Origin: Thozetella sp. PMI_491
Lineage: Eukaryota; Ascomycota; Sordariomycetes; Chaetosphaeriales; Chaetosphaeriaceae
Reading direction: 5' to 3'
Length of the DNA: 64,000 nt
Assembly: GCA_021432635.1 (NCBI GenBank)
Contig: MU270037.1
Location: forward strand, 640,047-704,046
Shown here: one piece after another, positions 25,001 to 35,883 of the stretch
Layout: each line of letters begins with the position of its first letter
How positions within the stretch are numbered: the stretch's first letter is position 1
Notes under the pieces: generated by a model
What the model was told of the DNA's origin: nothing
What the model saw: only the letters and a program-made list of their open reading frames with translations
The model's database searches: none
Translations under genes and position numbers: made by a program

Positions 25001-28000
25001 GTCGTCAGTGCGCTTTCCTAAGAGTGTCGTCAGGGCCAGACATTGTCGAACATTGTCGAAGCTAGTCACATGCCCCATCTAGGACCATTATGGTTTGAGA
25101 TCACTCAAATCATGGCGATAGGGCTTCAAATTCAGCATCTTCACTCCTTAATGTGAAGCCGCCAGATCATCCACTTTGTTCCCCCGCGGCGGGTTGGACC
25201 CTGCATTTGGCTCACCGATGGCCGGCACGTCTGACGTCTTTCCAGGAGGGCTACTCCCGGGTCTAACCATTCAGACACTTTATCACGTTATTCATGGCCG
25301 CCGGGACCTCACGCACTGTCTCGTAGATGAGTGGCCGCACTAGGTGAAGATCGGACGTGGCGGGATCCCTTCCAGCCCCGCCTGCTTCTGCCTCTCATAG
25401 CTGTCCGATCACAACTACCAACAGCCTTCCCGGGGATCGCTCGCCCGCTCCAAAGCCGCCACTCTCTCCGCATCTCCACTCCCCTTCGCTGTCTTGGGCC
25501 AGCGTTTGGAGCTTCGTAGATGGGGAGCTTCGAGGCAGACTGCTCGGCATAGATGACAAGTACCTGACAAGTACCTCTTCGACGTGAATTTCCCATGGCC
25601 CCTATATCTTGTGGTCTTGGGCCAGACTGCAACTGCCCTAGTGCAGGGAGAGGTGCCTAACCGGGCAGGATAACAGAAGTACTCTCATGGACACCGTAGG
25701 CTAAAGGTGGCACGGTATACATTGACCCTTTAGTTAACTACCAAGTATCTATCCTAACCGTGGCTCGAGCTCCGTAAGGTTGGCAGGTGGGCAGCTGGCT
25801 CTACTCTAGAGGAAACGCACACCACCCGATCCCACCCCAACATCTCAACTCTCATAAAGAGTGCCATGGGGTGTGCCAGGTGGTTTTCTCAACCATCTCG
25901 ACTAACGTCACCGTATCTTGACTGTTGTAAGCCGACGTCAACATGACCTAGCCCAGGCATCGACAGCGGGGAGCGGATCGGATTGTCCCTTGAATTACGA
26001 CTTGCATGAGCTCCGAAGACTCTCCGGAAGCCAATCTTTTCGTATCGAGTACTCTTTGTGCCTTCGCTTCGCTTGCTACTCGACGCGCGCATCTCGATCT
26101 CTCGACTCTCAAAGGGTGGGTCAACCAACGGGTGGGCCATCCAGGTCTCGCCACGTCCTGACTAGAGCAGCCTTCTAGAGCGCTGTGAAATGGGATCGAG
26201 AAGATTTCGGGATACCCAACAAGTTACTCTATCACAGTGGGAGGCTCTATGTGGATGCGATAGACAGACTCACGGCCTTGTTCTCCCTGACGCTGACGTT
26301 TGCACCAGTGCTGGTCTCCTGTTTCAAAATCTTTTCTCCCAGTGGCACCGATGCGGCCCTAGCGCCCGACGAGTTAATTATCCATATACGGTCTGCATAC
26401 GAGGCGTTCCTTCTGGCTGGGCGTGATGGTCAGACTAGCCCGCCAACCCGGTTGTATGATGGAGGCTTGGGCCTGATGCTGATTGACCAGTGCTCTCATC
26501 CAAGCGAGCTTTATTTTGCTACGGGCAGGAATTTATCCTACGTGGATAAAAACTGATAACCATTTGCAGTTGAATGCGCAAGGGGACAAATGTCCGAAGA
26601 TACGAACAAGCAAAAACATCTTCGGTTCGGCCTGGGCCTCAAAGCTACCTAGTTCGGGGCTCGGGAATCCATGCAAATGCCGTTGCCGACCGACTTGACG
26701 AGTTTCTCCCATATATTAAGAGCAGGATCCTTTATGTAACACACCGTGCTTTAACGGCCGGGCTGGGTGGTCCTGGCTGTCAGGCAGTCCATACTAGCAC
26801 CACGACAAAAGAAGCAGGAGCTTGGAGTGCGCGCAAACAGCCGTGTTACAAGGCATACAGGTATGCCTTGCTCCCCTCATTTAATTCAGACGCCTGCCCA
26901 TGATGCGTATGCGAGGGACCCTTCTTCCTTAACCGGGCTACGCGATCGAGTGTTGGCGCTAGTTGTAGCCACCGGATAGAGACCAACTCGGATACACGGC
27001 TCGCTCGCTCAACCGGTTTACCAGTGGCGACAACGGCTCGAGCCATGCCCAAAGAAGTCACGCCACTACTGAGGCATCGTGTACGTCGCCATGAGGCACA
27101 CCGAAGTTGACGTTGTGGGAACCTACCGTTGATCCAATACGCCGGATCCGGGGTTTAAGACTTTTGCCGCGCCCATCGTTTATCCGCGTTGCAGCTCCTA
27201 CTATTTTCTCCTCCTCCCCGGAGGGCGGGCGGCTCTTAGCTAAATTGAACCCATTTCGATCTCGTTCGCGGACAACCAACGTCGAGAAAACCCTGCATGT
27301 TGGCGCAGCGAGTGATCGATGTTTTTTCTCGCGCGCATGACCTACCCCCCCCCCGATGTACAATAAGAACCTAGGTGCAGAGCGATCGTGCAGCTGCGAC
27401 GCAGACCCGAGAGTCTAGCGGCCGGCCTGTCTGGTGGCACACGGCACGGCTTCTGCGATCTCGAGAAGCTTTTGGCCCTTGCGGCTGCCCTGGGTGCCGT
27501 AGGACAGGGGCCAGGGGCGCAGACTTTGAAGTCTTGGAGATCGACTTGGCATCGAGGCTTCAGCCCCCTGGTGGCGTACAAACCCCCTATTCGATGTCAA
27601 CAAAACGGCGTCCGCTTTTTGGAAATTGAGCGGGTCTTGGCTGACTGCCTCGCACACGTGGGACAGTTACCATGATCCCACTTTGCCTTCGCAACTGCCT
27701 CCCTGAAGTCCCGTCGTACTATCCTCCAGCATGATGGGTGTGCCAAGGCGGCAAAAGGTGCATCAGGAAGGTCGGCGGCCAGGCGACATTGTCGGGGATC
27801 TGCAGCCTGGGCCTGTCCGGCCACTGGCGAGAATTTTACAGAGCAAGCAGGACCGCAGTTCCACACCTCCCCTCCGGACCATCCAGGTTGTTCCGCTCCC
27901 GCTCAGGGAAAGATCGCAAGAGAGCAGCGCGTTCGCCTGCGGAGAACAGAAACAGATGCGGGGAAGGCGATTCGTCGCTTCCTGCTCGCCGACCAACCAG

Positions 28001-28582
28001 CTCGCGATTCGGGCCTCGTTCGACAACCGTCTCCATCCTGAGTTGATCCAGGTCCTGCCGGCTAAATAGGAGCCATGCAAACTAGGCGCGGTGTTGGGGA
28101 CCGACGCGCACGACAGGCCCCGAGCCCGAGCGGCTGTAAAGTGCAGACGGTCCGATATACACTATGCTTTCAATATCAATGCCTGTCGTGGATGGAGTCC
28201 ACTGCACGTTGGGTTGTTCTCGGCTCAATCGCTTCTCAAGACACATGGCTGCACTATGTTTCTCATCCTCCCGCCTGCCCGGGTCTGTTTCCGCTTCGGG
28301 CCCCCCTCCTTCGCCGGCCGAGCCAATTTGCGCTGGCCGCCCTTCACGATGTGTCCTAAATAACCCCGGCTGCGGGCCGTGGAGGAGCAAGGGGAATAAT
28401 AATAAAATAGGAGTCCCTCGTACTCCGTCTCCTTCATCCCTCTCCAGCTCGACGTGTCCCCCTCTCTCCCTCCGCCCTCCCCCTTCCCAGGAGTAGCAGA
28501 GCAGTCTTGGTAGCACGCCAGGACCAATCCCCCTACCGCCTAATCTATCTCAGGACGAGTTGGTCAGCTATCATCGGGCACA
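22088..28582. other. Gene-poor region
   Basis: About 6.5 kb in which I cannot support a gene. Base composition is mixed. 24.7-26.7 kb is less GC-rich and contains scattered short duplications (for example TCAGGGTCCCCGTC twice near 24645-24674, ATTGTCGAA twice near 25042-25062). A perfect inverted repeat lies at 26849-26870. A CCAAT box at 28524-28528 precedes the transporter gene by 55 bp. ORFs such as 26185-26556 (+) have no motif I recognise. Confidence 0.5.
26849..26870. repeat. Perfect 10-bp inverted repeat
   Basis: CAAGGCATAC, a 2-nt spacer and its exact reverse complement GTATGCCTTG. It lies in a gene-poor region and could be a protein-binding palindrome or chance. Confidence 0.8.
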
Positions 28583-30408
28583 ATGGTGGGCGCCCAGCCA
28601 TCCTCCGACAATGTCATCCATCGCCTGGCGATGTCGGATCCGACGCCATGGTGGAAGAAGAGGAACCTACGGAATCTATACCTTCTCCTCTTCCCCTGCG
28701 TCATCGGCATCGAGATGACCTCCGGGTTCGACTCCCAGATTATCAACGCCGTGCAGATCGTGCCAGCATGGAAGGCGTGTACGTGGTCGTCTGCCCCATG
28801 TTCGCTGTGCGCAAGCGGAAGGCTGACAATTCTTGTCCTCAGACTTTGGCAACCCAACTGGAGGCTATCAGGGCATCCTCGCCTCTTCGCTGCCTCTTGG
28901 CTCCTGCATTGGCCTGCCGTTCATCCCCTTCATCAACGATAACTACGGTCGTCGGTGGTGCATCATGTTTGGCTCGGTCCTGATGATCATCGGCTCTCTT
29001 ATCCAGGCCTTTTCTATCAATGGTTGGTGACGGAACTTTCCCCGGCGCACCTCGCGTATGTCCCCGGGAGCAGCAGCTGACTCGTCGCCTTCTAGGCGCT
29101 ATGTATATCATGTCCCGTATCATCATCGGTTTCGGCCTGCCCTACGCTATCGTCGCTGGCTCGTGTCTAATCGGCGAGCTGGGCTATCCCAAGGAACGCC
29201 CCATCCTGACGTCGCTCTTCAACGCGTGCTTCTTTATCGGCGCCATCATCGCGGCAGGTATTACTTTCGGCACTCAGACCATCGGCTCGGACTGGTCCTG
29301 GAGAATCCCTTCGCTACTGCAAATGGCACCATCGGTGATGCAGGTTACTTTCGTCTTCTTCCTGCCCGAGAGCCCGCGTTTCCTCATCTCCAAAGACAAG
29401 CACGAGGAGGCGTACCGGGTTCTAGTCAAGTACCACGCTGAGGGCAACCCGGACAGCGAGTTCGTTCAGGCCGAAATGTTAGAGATCAAGGAGACCATCG
29501 CCCTCGAGCTCGAGCACAGCAAGCAGAGCTGGTTCGATATGGTTCGAACCGCCGGCATGCGTCGCCGCGTGCTGATCGGTTCGTTGCTTGGCCTTATGAC
29601 CCAGCTGTCTGGGAACGTCGTCATTTCGTACTACCTCGGTGACTCTCTCAAGCTCATTGGCTACACCAGCTCCGATTTCCAGGCCAAGTACAACCTCGGC
29701 AACCAGTGCTGGAGCTTGGTGTGCGGTATCTCGGCTGCGCTTGTCGTCATGAAGTTCCGTCGCCGCACCATGTACCTCGCCGGCATTTTGTCCATCTTGG
29801 CTGTCTATCTAGCGTGGACCATTTGCACTGAGCGCTTCGTGTCCACCAAGTCCGAGGTGGCCGCCAAAATGTCCTTGTTCTGGATCTACGCTTACAGCCC
29901 GGCATACAACTTGTGCTTCAATGCCCTGACCTACAGTGAGTTATACCACCGATATCTCCTTCAAAGCCTAGAAGACTAATCCCTGTATCTCAGCCTTCCT
30001 CGTCGAGATCTTCCCGTACGCTCAGCGCGCCCGCGGTATCGCCATCTTCCAGTTCTTCGGCAAGGCGGCCCAGTTCTTTGGCACCAACGTCAACCCTATC
30101 GGCCTTGGCGACATCGGCTGGAAGTATCTGCTGGTATACTGCTGCTGGATTGCGGTTGAGACCATTATTATCTACTTCCTGTGGCCCGAGACCTCCGGTC
30201 GCTCCCTCGAAGAGCTTGCCTTCTGTAAGTTCCCATGCCAGCTCGGACGCTTTGGCTGGACAATCATGGCTAACCCATTTCGATAGTGTTTGAGGAGGAC
30301 GAACGTGTCGCTGTCCATTCCCATACCGTCGAGGAGAAGCTTCATGATGTGACTCCTCCTTACCATGAGGAAGAAAAGGCGGCTGTGACTACTAAGGAGG
30401 AGGTTTAG
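28583..30408 (+). CDS. MFS sugar transporter (lactose permease/hexose type)
   Basis: Plasma-membrane sugar:proton symporter by family. Five exons, 28583-28778, 28843-29022, 29096-29935, 29994-30224 and 30287-30408, give 522 aa, normal for fungal sugar porters. All introns are 57-73 bp and junctions fall in phase 1; donors are GTACGT, GTTGGT, GTGAGT, GTAAGT. Spliced junctions restore WKAYFGNPTGG, SINGAMYIMSR and LTYTFLVEIFPY. Twelve membrane segments are expected, the first at about residues 35-55. Sugar-porter signatures present are NDNYGRRW in the loop between TM2 and TM3, PESPR at 216-220 and PETSGR at 470-475. GLMTQLSGNVVISYYLG resembles the lactose/cellodextrin-permease branch more than Hxt-type hexose carriers. 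The substrate cannot be read from sequence. The tail is acidic and cytosolic. Confidence 0.92.
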
Positions 30409-31080
30409 GACTCACAGCTCCAAAAGCTTGGTCTAAGTGGGCATTGAGAGGTTAGGAAGGGCGATGAAATTTCCTTATTTTCTCAGCACCCATCCAAAGC
30501 ATAATCCTGGCAACATCGTAATTCGTCTATACAACTCTTTTATACATGCAACGGTGCTAGTGAGTTCGAATATATCGTGTAACGTCGAATTTACCGTAGA
30601 GTTGTCGTGGAGATAACCTCATAAATAGAAAAGATAGATCACAACACCAATTCCACGTCGTTTATTTTCCCGGAGTAGGCACTCCTGCCAGACACAGAGA
30701 CTAAAACTTAGACCAGTTGCTACGGCTGGTCCTGCAGCCACATAGCAAGCTTGTTGCTGTGGTGTCCAATCCGACCCCATCGTCCTGTCAAGCAAGGACG
30801 TCCTTGGCAAGAACTTCGTCCACGGAAAGTTCCCTAGCACAACAGAAAGAGGATAGCAGATAGCTCATGACCACGCATGTTCGAAGGCACTGTATATGTC
30901 GACCTCGAGAGAATGTCACTGGGTTCCCTTGCGTCTCCGCTAACTCTCTCCCGAATAGCTGTCACCTCTATTTCATATTCCATCCTCATGCCATTCAGAG
31001 CAATTCTTTCCTCCGGTCTCTCACGCCTTTAAAGGGTATCAACGCCAGGATGCATGAGCCTGGGAGAGATGTGTAAGGGG
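30409..31080. other. Convergent 3' intergenic region
   Basis: It lies between the transporter (+) and eL43 (-) stop codons. AT-rich 3' UTR-like sequence is present, with no gene visible. Confidence 0.5.
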
Positions 31081-31584
31081 CTAAATAGCCTGGATCTCTC
31101 GAAGACGGCGGATGGTCGATCGTGCCGCTGCTGCAGCAGGAGTGCTAATACAAAGACTTCATTAGCTAGACGCGTGATCATGGTTGGTGGCGGAGGGTTA
31201 GTTACGTGACAACATAAGCGCCTCCGGCACTAGTAGTCTTGCAGCGACGGCACTTCCAAATGCCCACAGCGCAACACTTGACCGCATTTTTGCCGCAAAA
31301 GCCACTGGTTGGAAGTATGAGCAGACGAGAACAGGCAAGAAGGAAGGCGGGGACGTGCCAGATGGTCTTCGTATGTTGGGTGATCTCCAGGCGCTTGACC
31401 TGCTTGCGCAGGGAGGCGCCGTACCTGAATTTGCGGGTGAGACGTCGACCATCATAGCATTCTACAAGTTCTGTACGCACCTAACACCATACTTGCCGGT
31501 GATTCCGACCTCTAGAAGTTGTCAACAGAGAGCTTCACGGGGAGGGAGCTGATCCGAGGGCTTACTGTTCGTATGCTTCGCCAT
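31081..31584 (-). CDS. RPL43: 60S ribosomal protein eL43 (L37Ae), five exons
   Basis: Large-subunit zinc ribosomal protein. No single long ORF exists because the gene is split into five short exons on the minus strand: 31584-31566, 31511-31481, 31424-31359, 31304-31206 and 31144-31081. They join to 92 aa, exactly the family length. The start reads [15 protein letters not shown], followed by [21 protein letters not shown], and the end is [15 protein letters not shown]. Three introns are GT-AG (GTAAGC, GTGCGT, GTAACT donors). The third, 31358-31305 (54 nt), appears to be GC-AG (TG/GCACGT to AACCAG). Removing it gives Cys39-x2-Cys42, matching Cys57-x2-Cys60, the four zinc ligands at the usual positions. 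Unusual residues include a Cys-Cys pair at 49-50 and KTTSAGG where KKTVAGG is usual, so this could be a diverging paralogue. It is divergent from the secreted protein gene. Confidence 0.87.
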
Positions 31585-32336
31585 TGTGGTGTTTCCTGGT
31601 GAGATTGCGAGAAGTTTTGGTGAAGTTGAGAATTCAAGTGTGTAAAATGTGAAAAGATAGTGGGAAGAAAAGCACATATGCAAAATAAAAGCAAAGGGGG
31701 GGCTCAAATAGAGCCACTGGATCGGTCGTTCTTACCTTTTGAGATATTTCCCGTTTGGCTCACCACGGTGAAGTATCCAATAAGGTGTACCGGATATCCA
31801 GATCACACGAATTAAGAGGTCGAATTAAAGAACATCACTTCTTTTTCATCGGTTGACAACCTTCCACCTCTTCTACGCCGTGTAGACATATTATTTCTAC
31901 ATACTCAATTGCGAGTAACTTAGACCAGTGCGAGCCGACAGGGTCATTATGAGCCAGCTGAGGATTAGGTATCTACTTACCTAGGTAAGGAATCCACCGA
32001 CTAGAACTGTCCAAGGTGAAGCTGTGAGCTCAAGTCAAAGAAACAAATATTAGAGGCGAGCACGTGCGCCGAATCCCTGGCGGGATGAGTGACGTTATTC
32101 CCTGCAGCTTAACCCCTGCTTATCACCTTTACTTTTGGCGCGATACCCCACCTAGTCACCGGAAGCCTGAAGGTCGAACGAATAGCGCGATGCGAGCAAG
32201 CAACGTGAACAGTGAGGAGACGATGTGCTCCCCGGTCTTCGGCTCACCTGTATACTTCGTACGCTATAAAAGGATGAGGTTCTCTTCTGGCTGCTCTCTT
32301 GGGAGCCTGTCCTGAGAAGCGCAGCTAGCGAGCAAG
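31585..32336. promoter_or_regulatory. Divergent promoter region, eL43 / secreted protein
   Basis: A 752-bp head-to-head spacer. It contains a TATA box for the plus-strand gene (32265-32271) and a TAGGTA/TACCTAGGTA cluster at about 31965-31989. Confidence 0.5.
32265..32271 (+). promoter_or_regulatory. TATA box
   Basis: TATAAAA 66 bp upstream of the ATG at 32337. A TATA-containing promoter suggests regulated expression of the secreted protein. Confidence 0.5.
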
Positions 32337-33439
32337 ATGAGAGTGTCTCGATCGATAGTAACCTTGGGTTGGGTCGCCCTCCCTCTGGCGGCCGCCGTTA
32401 ATATGACTATCGTCCAGTCGAACACGACATTGGCTCCCAATCCTCTGCCACCGCCGGGCTCATCATCGCAAGGTGAGGAGATTGTTCGCCAATTTGTCGA
32501 CCTCAGCCGCTCAACCACATGGAAACTGGTCGAGAAGGTCAAATTCCAGGGCAATACCTATGAGCCCGAGGGGATTGTTCGCATCGGGGATAACCGGTAT
32601 TTCGTCTCTGCCGGCGAATACACGGAAAAAACTGTCAAATACAACACGACTATGAATGGAACCGATCGCACAGCAGGCCAGGGGTTTGGACACATGATCG
32701 TCTTTGACGGCAAGGGGAACCGAATCGCCGACGCGTCGATCACACAGGCCGGCTCTCTCGAGGTAGTTGACAGGGCCGGATGAGGCAAACTAAACCTGGA
32801 GAGATGGAGCGTCAGTCTCCGGCCTGAACCCTAAGAGCTGACTGGATCGTCTAGTACCATAATGGCGGCATCGATTATGACGGGACGTATATCTGGGCAA
32901 CGTTAGCCCAGTACCGCCCGAACTCAACGGCTACGCTGATCAGGATGGACCCAGCAACGCTGGAGCCGGAGGCGATGCTGCACATCGCTGACCACCAAGG
33001 CGGCGCCATCCATGACCTGTCAACGGGGAACATTCTTACACTGAACTGGGGCTCGCGAAATGCTTCAATTTGGAATCTGAATTACAGACCTAGCGTCCCG
33101 CCGGCATTCACTGCTCCTCGTGCTGTGATCAAGAACCCAAGTCATTATACAGACTACCAGGACTGTAAATTCCTGGGGCACTCCAAGCATTACGAGTTCC
33201 GACCGGTAATGCTCTGCTCCGGAATCACCGGGATTTACAACACAACCATCGGAGGCGTCGCCATTGTGGACATGAACACGATGGTCCCGCTCTACGAAGT
33301 CCCACTCACCATGGTGTCGGATGGTGGGAGCCTTGTGACCAAGAATCCTATGGACGTGGCCGTCGTCGATGACAAGCTAAGGCTGTTCTTCTTGCCTGAC
33401 GAGGACGAGTCGACGCTCTATGCGTACGAGGCGGCGTGA
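32337..33439 (+). CDS. Secreted protein, DUF6454-like
   Basis: Two exons, 32337-32762 and 32855-33439, encode 336 aa. The intron has a GTAGTT donor and a CTAG acceptor and joins SLE to YHNGGIDYDG in phase 0. Residues 1-20 form a classical signal peptide (MRVSRSIVTLGWVALPLAAA), and several N-glycosylation sequons (NMT, NTT, NGT, NST, NAS) fit an extracellular protein. Repeated beta-strand motifs (EPEGIVRIGDNRYFVSAGEY, GHMIVFDGKGNRI, YDGTYIWATLAQYRP, HQGGAIHDLSTG) suggest a beta-propeller-like fold. The pattern matches the family I know as DUF6454, whose function is unknown. The TATA box at 32265 is consistent with conditional expression. No catalytic motif is evident. Confidence 0.78.
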
Positions 33440-34487
33440 GCTCGATGTTTGAGAACTGCCTATAGCTACGTAAATAAGAAATAGGTAGAGGATTAATTTA
33501 ATCTAGGTACAGTATATAGGGAAACCTAATATAGCAGTCTGCGTTTGGCCACAATCCATCTGCCAAAAAAGCAAACCCGTTTTTGCACTAATTCCTATTC
33601 TCACGGTCTTGAGGCCAATGGTTGTACAGTCTCGCGCGATAGCGGCATAGGTCATCCACCCGGCTTCCAATCAGGTTTGTAGTGACTGACGAATTAAGTC
33701 ATGATGCCGGGGTGTGTTACAGCCCACTCTTGTGCAGGTCTACACTACTGCCAGACCGCCTCGTTTGAATCCAAGAGAACCGAGGCGAAGCGACCAGGCA
33801 CGACAGCGCCCAGTCGAAATGGGAATTGGAATCTGCTAGACTCGGGGAGAGAGGCACTCGAAACAGGCTGGGGCGCAAGCCCGAACTAAATGGATAGGCA
33901 AGAGCCTCAAAAAAGCCACCCAGCGTAGCGACCTGGCAGTGCTGGCCAGCGGTCGATTAGGAGAGCTGGGGTCCAATAACCCCGCAGTCAGGCGACGGTT
34001 GCGTCACTGCCTTCCCTGCCTTCCAGCCCACTCTCGGGCGATCGAAAGTGCTGGAACCTGCTGGGGACCACTCCACCAGGCCAGGACCAGACCCTCTTTG
34101 CGCTCTCCTGCCCGACCACTTGAATGCTTTCTCTGCCTCGCGCGAGATTCCTGACCTTTTTGATTTCTGTGTCAAACAACTCCCAATTGATCCATAGTCT
34201 CTTCCCACGACAACTCGGGAAATTTCCACCTACATTTCGAATCCCCCGCCTGAGGCACCCTGTGACACAAGGTACCATCTATTGCCAAAGGCGCGCCGTC
34301 TCTGTCTCTTTCATACTACAAAACCCAACGGAGCCCCCGCTCACCGCATCACCCAATTGCCAGTCAATCTCGACGGCTGTGGGCAAGAGCTCTCACACGA
34401 CACAACTCAACCTGCAACAACCTCACGAAGCCGATAGGCCACATCTCCGCCCAGCTTGCAGGCCTTTCTCACCCAGAGTGAGCGACC
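33440..34487. other. Intergenic region upstream of the J-protein gene
   Basis: About 1 kb. The left part is AT-rich 3' flank of the secreted protein gene, including TAGGTA words near 33483-33512. The right part, about 34120-34487, is C-rich and probably the promoter and 5' leader of the Sis1-type gene. No perfect three-unit heat-shock element was found by eye. Confidence 0.45.
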
Positions 34488-35883
34488 ATGGTGAAAGAAT
34501 CCAAACTCTACGACCAACTCAACGTCAAGCCGGATGCCACGCAAGATGAGATCAAGAAAGGCTACAGGTAAGCTCGCACTCGCCCGCGCCCTCGCCCCCT
34601 CCCCCCCTCCCGTCCGCTGCCATCGAGCCACTCGTCTCCGGGTATCAATCCCCGCTCCCGGCGCTGCCCAGCGGAGCAATGGAGGCGCCGCCCTATGGCT
34701 CGGAGTATAGCTTCCCATTACCACCCCCACTTTCACCATGCATTCGGCTTAGCTAACCCAATTCGCGTGTAGGAAAATGGCCCTCAAGTGGCACCCCGAC
34801 AAGAACAAGGACAACCCAGATGCCGCCGAGAAGTTTAAAGAATGTTCTCAGGCATACGAGATCCTCTCAGATCCCGAGAAGAGGAAGCTGTACGACCAGT
34901 TCGGCCTCGAGTTCATCCTTCGCGGCGGCACTGCCCCACCACCCGATGCCGGCGGCGGCGGCGGTGCCAACCCCTTCGCCGGGGGCATGCCCGGTGGCTT
35001 CAACAGCTTCGATTTTGGCGGCATGCCGAGCGGAGGAGGTGGCGGTCGCACGTTCCACTTCAGCACCAGCGGCGGACCCAGCGGCTTCAACTTCAGTAGC
35101 CCCGACGACATCTTCACAGAGTTCATGAGGTCCAGCGGGGCCAGCGGGGGTGGAGGTGGCGGCGCCAGCGCCGATGACTTCGATGCAATCTACTCAGCGT
35201 TCGGCGGCGGCAGCGGCCGCGGCTCCCGCGGATCCCGCGTGCGGTCTTCTTTCGGCGACAACGTGCGCAGCGCCCGTCAGCCAACGCCCGAGGTCACTAC
35301 AGTTGAGCGGCCGCTAGCCCTACCCCTCGAGGACCTGTTCAAGGGTGTTACCAAAAAGATGAAGATCAAGCGCAAGATGTTCGACGAGAACGGAAAGCGG
35401 ACCACGACGGATACCGTCCTGGAGGTGCCCATCAAGCCGGGCCTCAAGAAAGGCAGCAAGATCCGCTTCAAGGGCGTTGGGGACCAGGAGGAGGGCGGGC
35501 AGCAGGATCTAGTCTTCATCGTCGAAGAGGTAAGTTCCTTTCCAGAGTGAGAACCATAGTGGAAGGACTCAGCACTGACATGTTTATAGAAACCGCACCC
35601 CCTCTACGTCCGCGACGGAGATGATATTATCCAGACCATCGACCTCGACCTCAAGGAGGCGCTTACGGGCTGGAAGCGGACCGTGACCACGATCGACGGC
35701 AAGCAGCTGAGCCTCGACAAGGCTGGACCCACTCAGCCGGGCAGCTCCGACGTCTATCCTAGCCTTGGCATGCCCATCTCCAAGAAGCCGGGCCAGCGAG
35801 GAAACTTTATCGTCAAGTACAACGTCAAGTTCCCGACCACCTTGACAGCTACACAGAAACAGAAGCTGCGGGAAATCCTCTAA
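34488..35883 (+). CDS. SIS1: Class B J-protein (Hsp40), Sis1 type
   Basis: Cytosolic/nuclear Hsp70 co-chaperone that stimulates Hsp70 ATPase activity and delivers substrates. Three exons, 34488-34567, 34773-35529 and 35590-35883, give 376 aa. The J-domain occupies residues 1-70 with the invariant HPD at 34-36 (WHPDKN). A Gly-rich linker with [14 protein letters not shown]-like repeats follows (about 75-160), then the C-terminal substrate-binding domains ([56 protein letters not shown]). No CxxCxGxG zinc repeats are present, so it is class B, not Ydj1-like. The first intron is long for this window (205 bp) and the last is 60 bp. Sis1-type proteins are essential in yeast and feed back on the heat-shock response. 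Confidence 0.93.

Noticed and set aside
26185-26556. 123-codon ORF in the gene-poor region
   Set aside because: Amino-acid composition is fairly natural, but I see no splice partner, motif or homologue; support is too weak for a gene call.
28583-33439. A sugar-utilisation gene cluster around the MFS transporter
   Set aside because: The neighbours are a ribosomal protein gene and a secreted protein of unknown function; no glycoside hydrolase or regulator lies adjacent, so a functional cluster is not supported.
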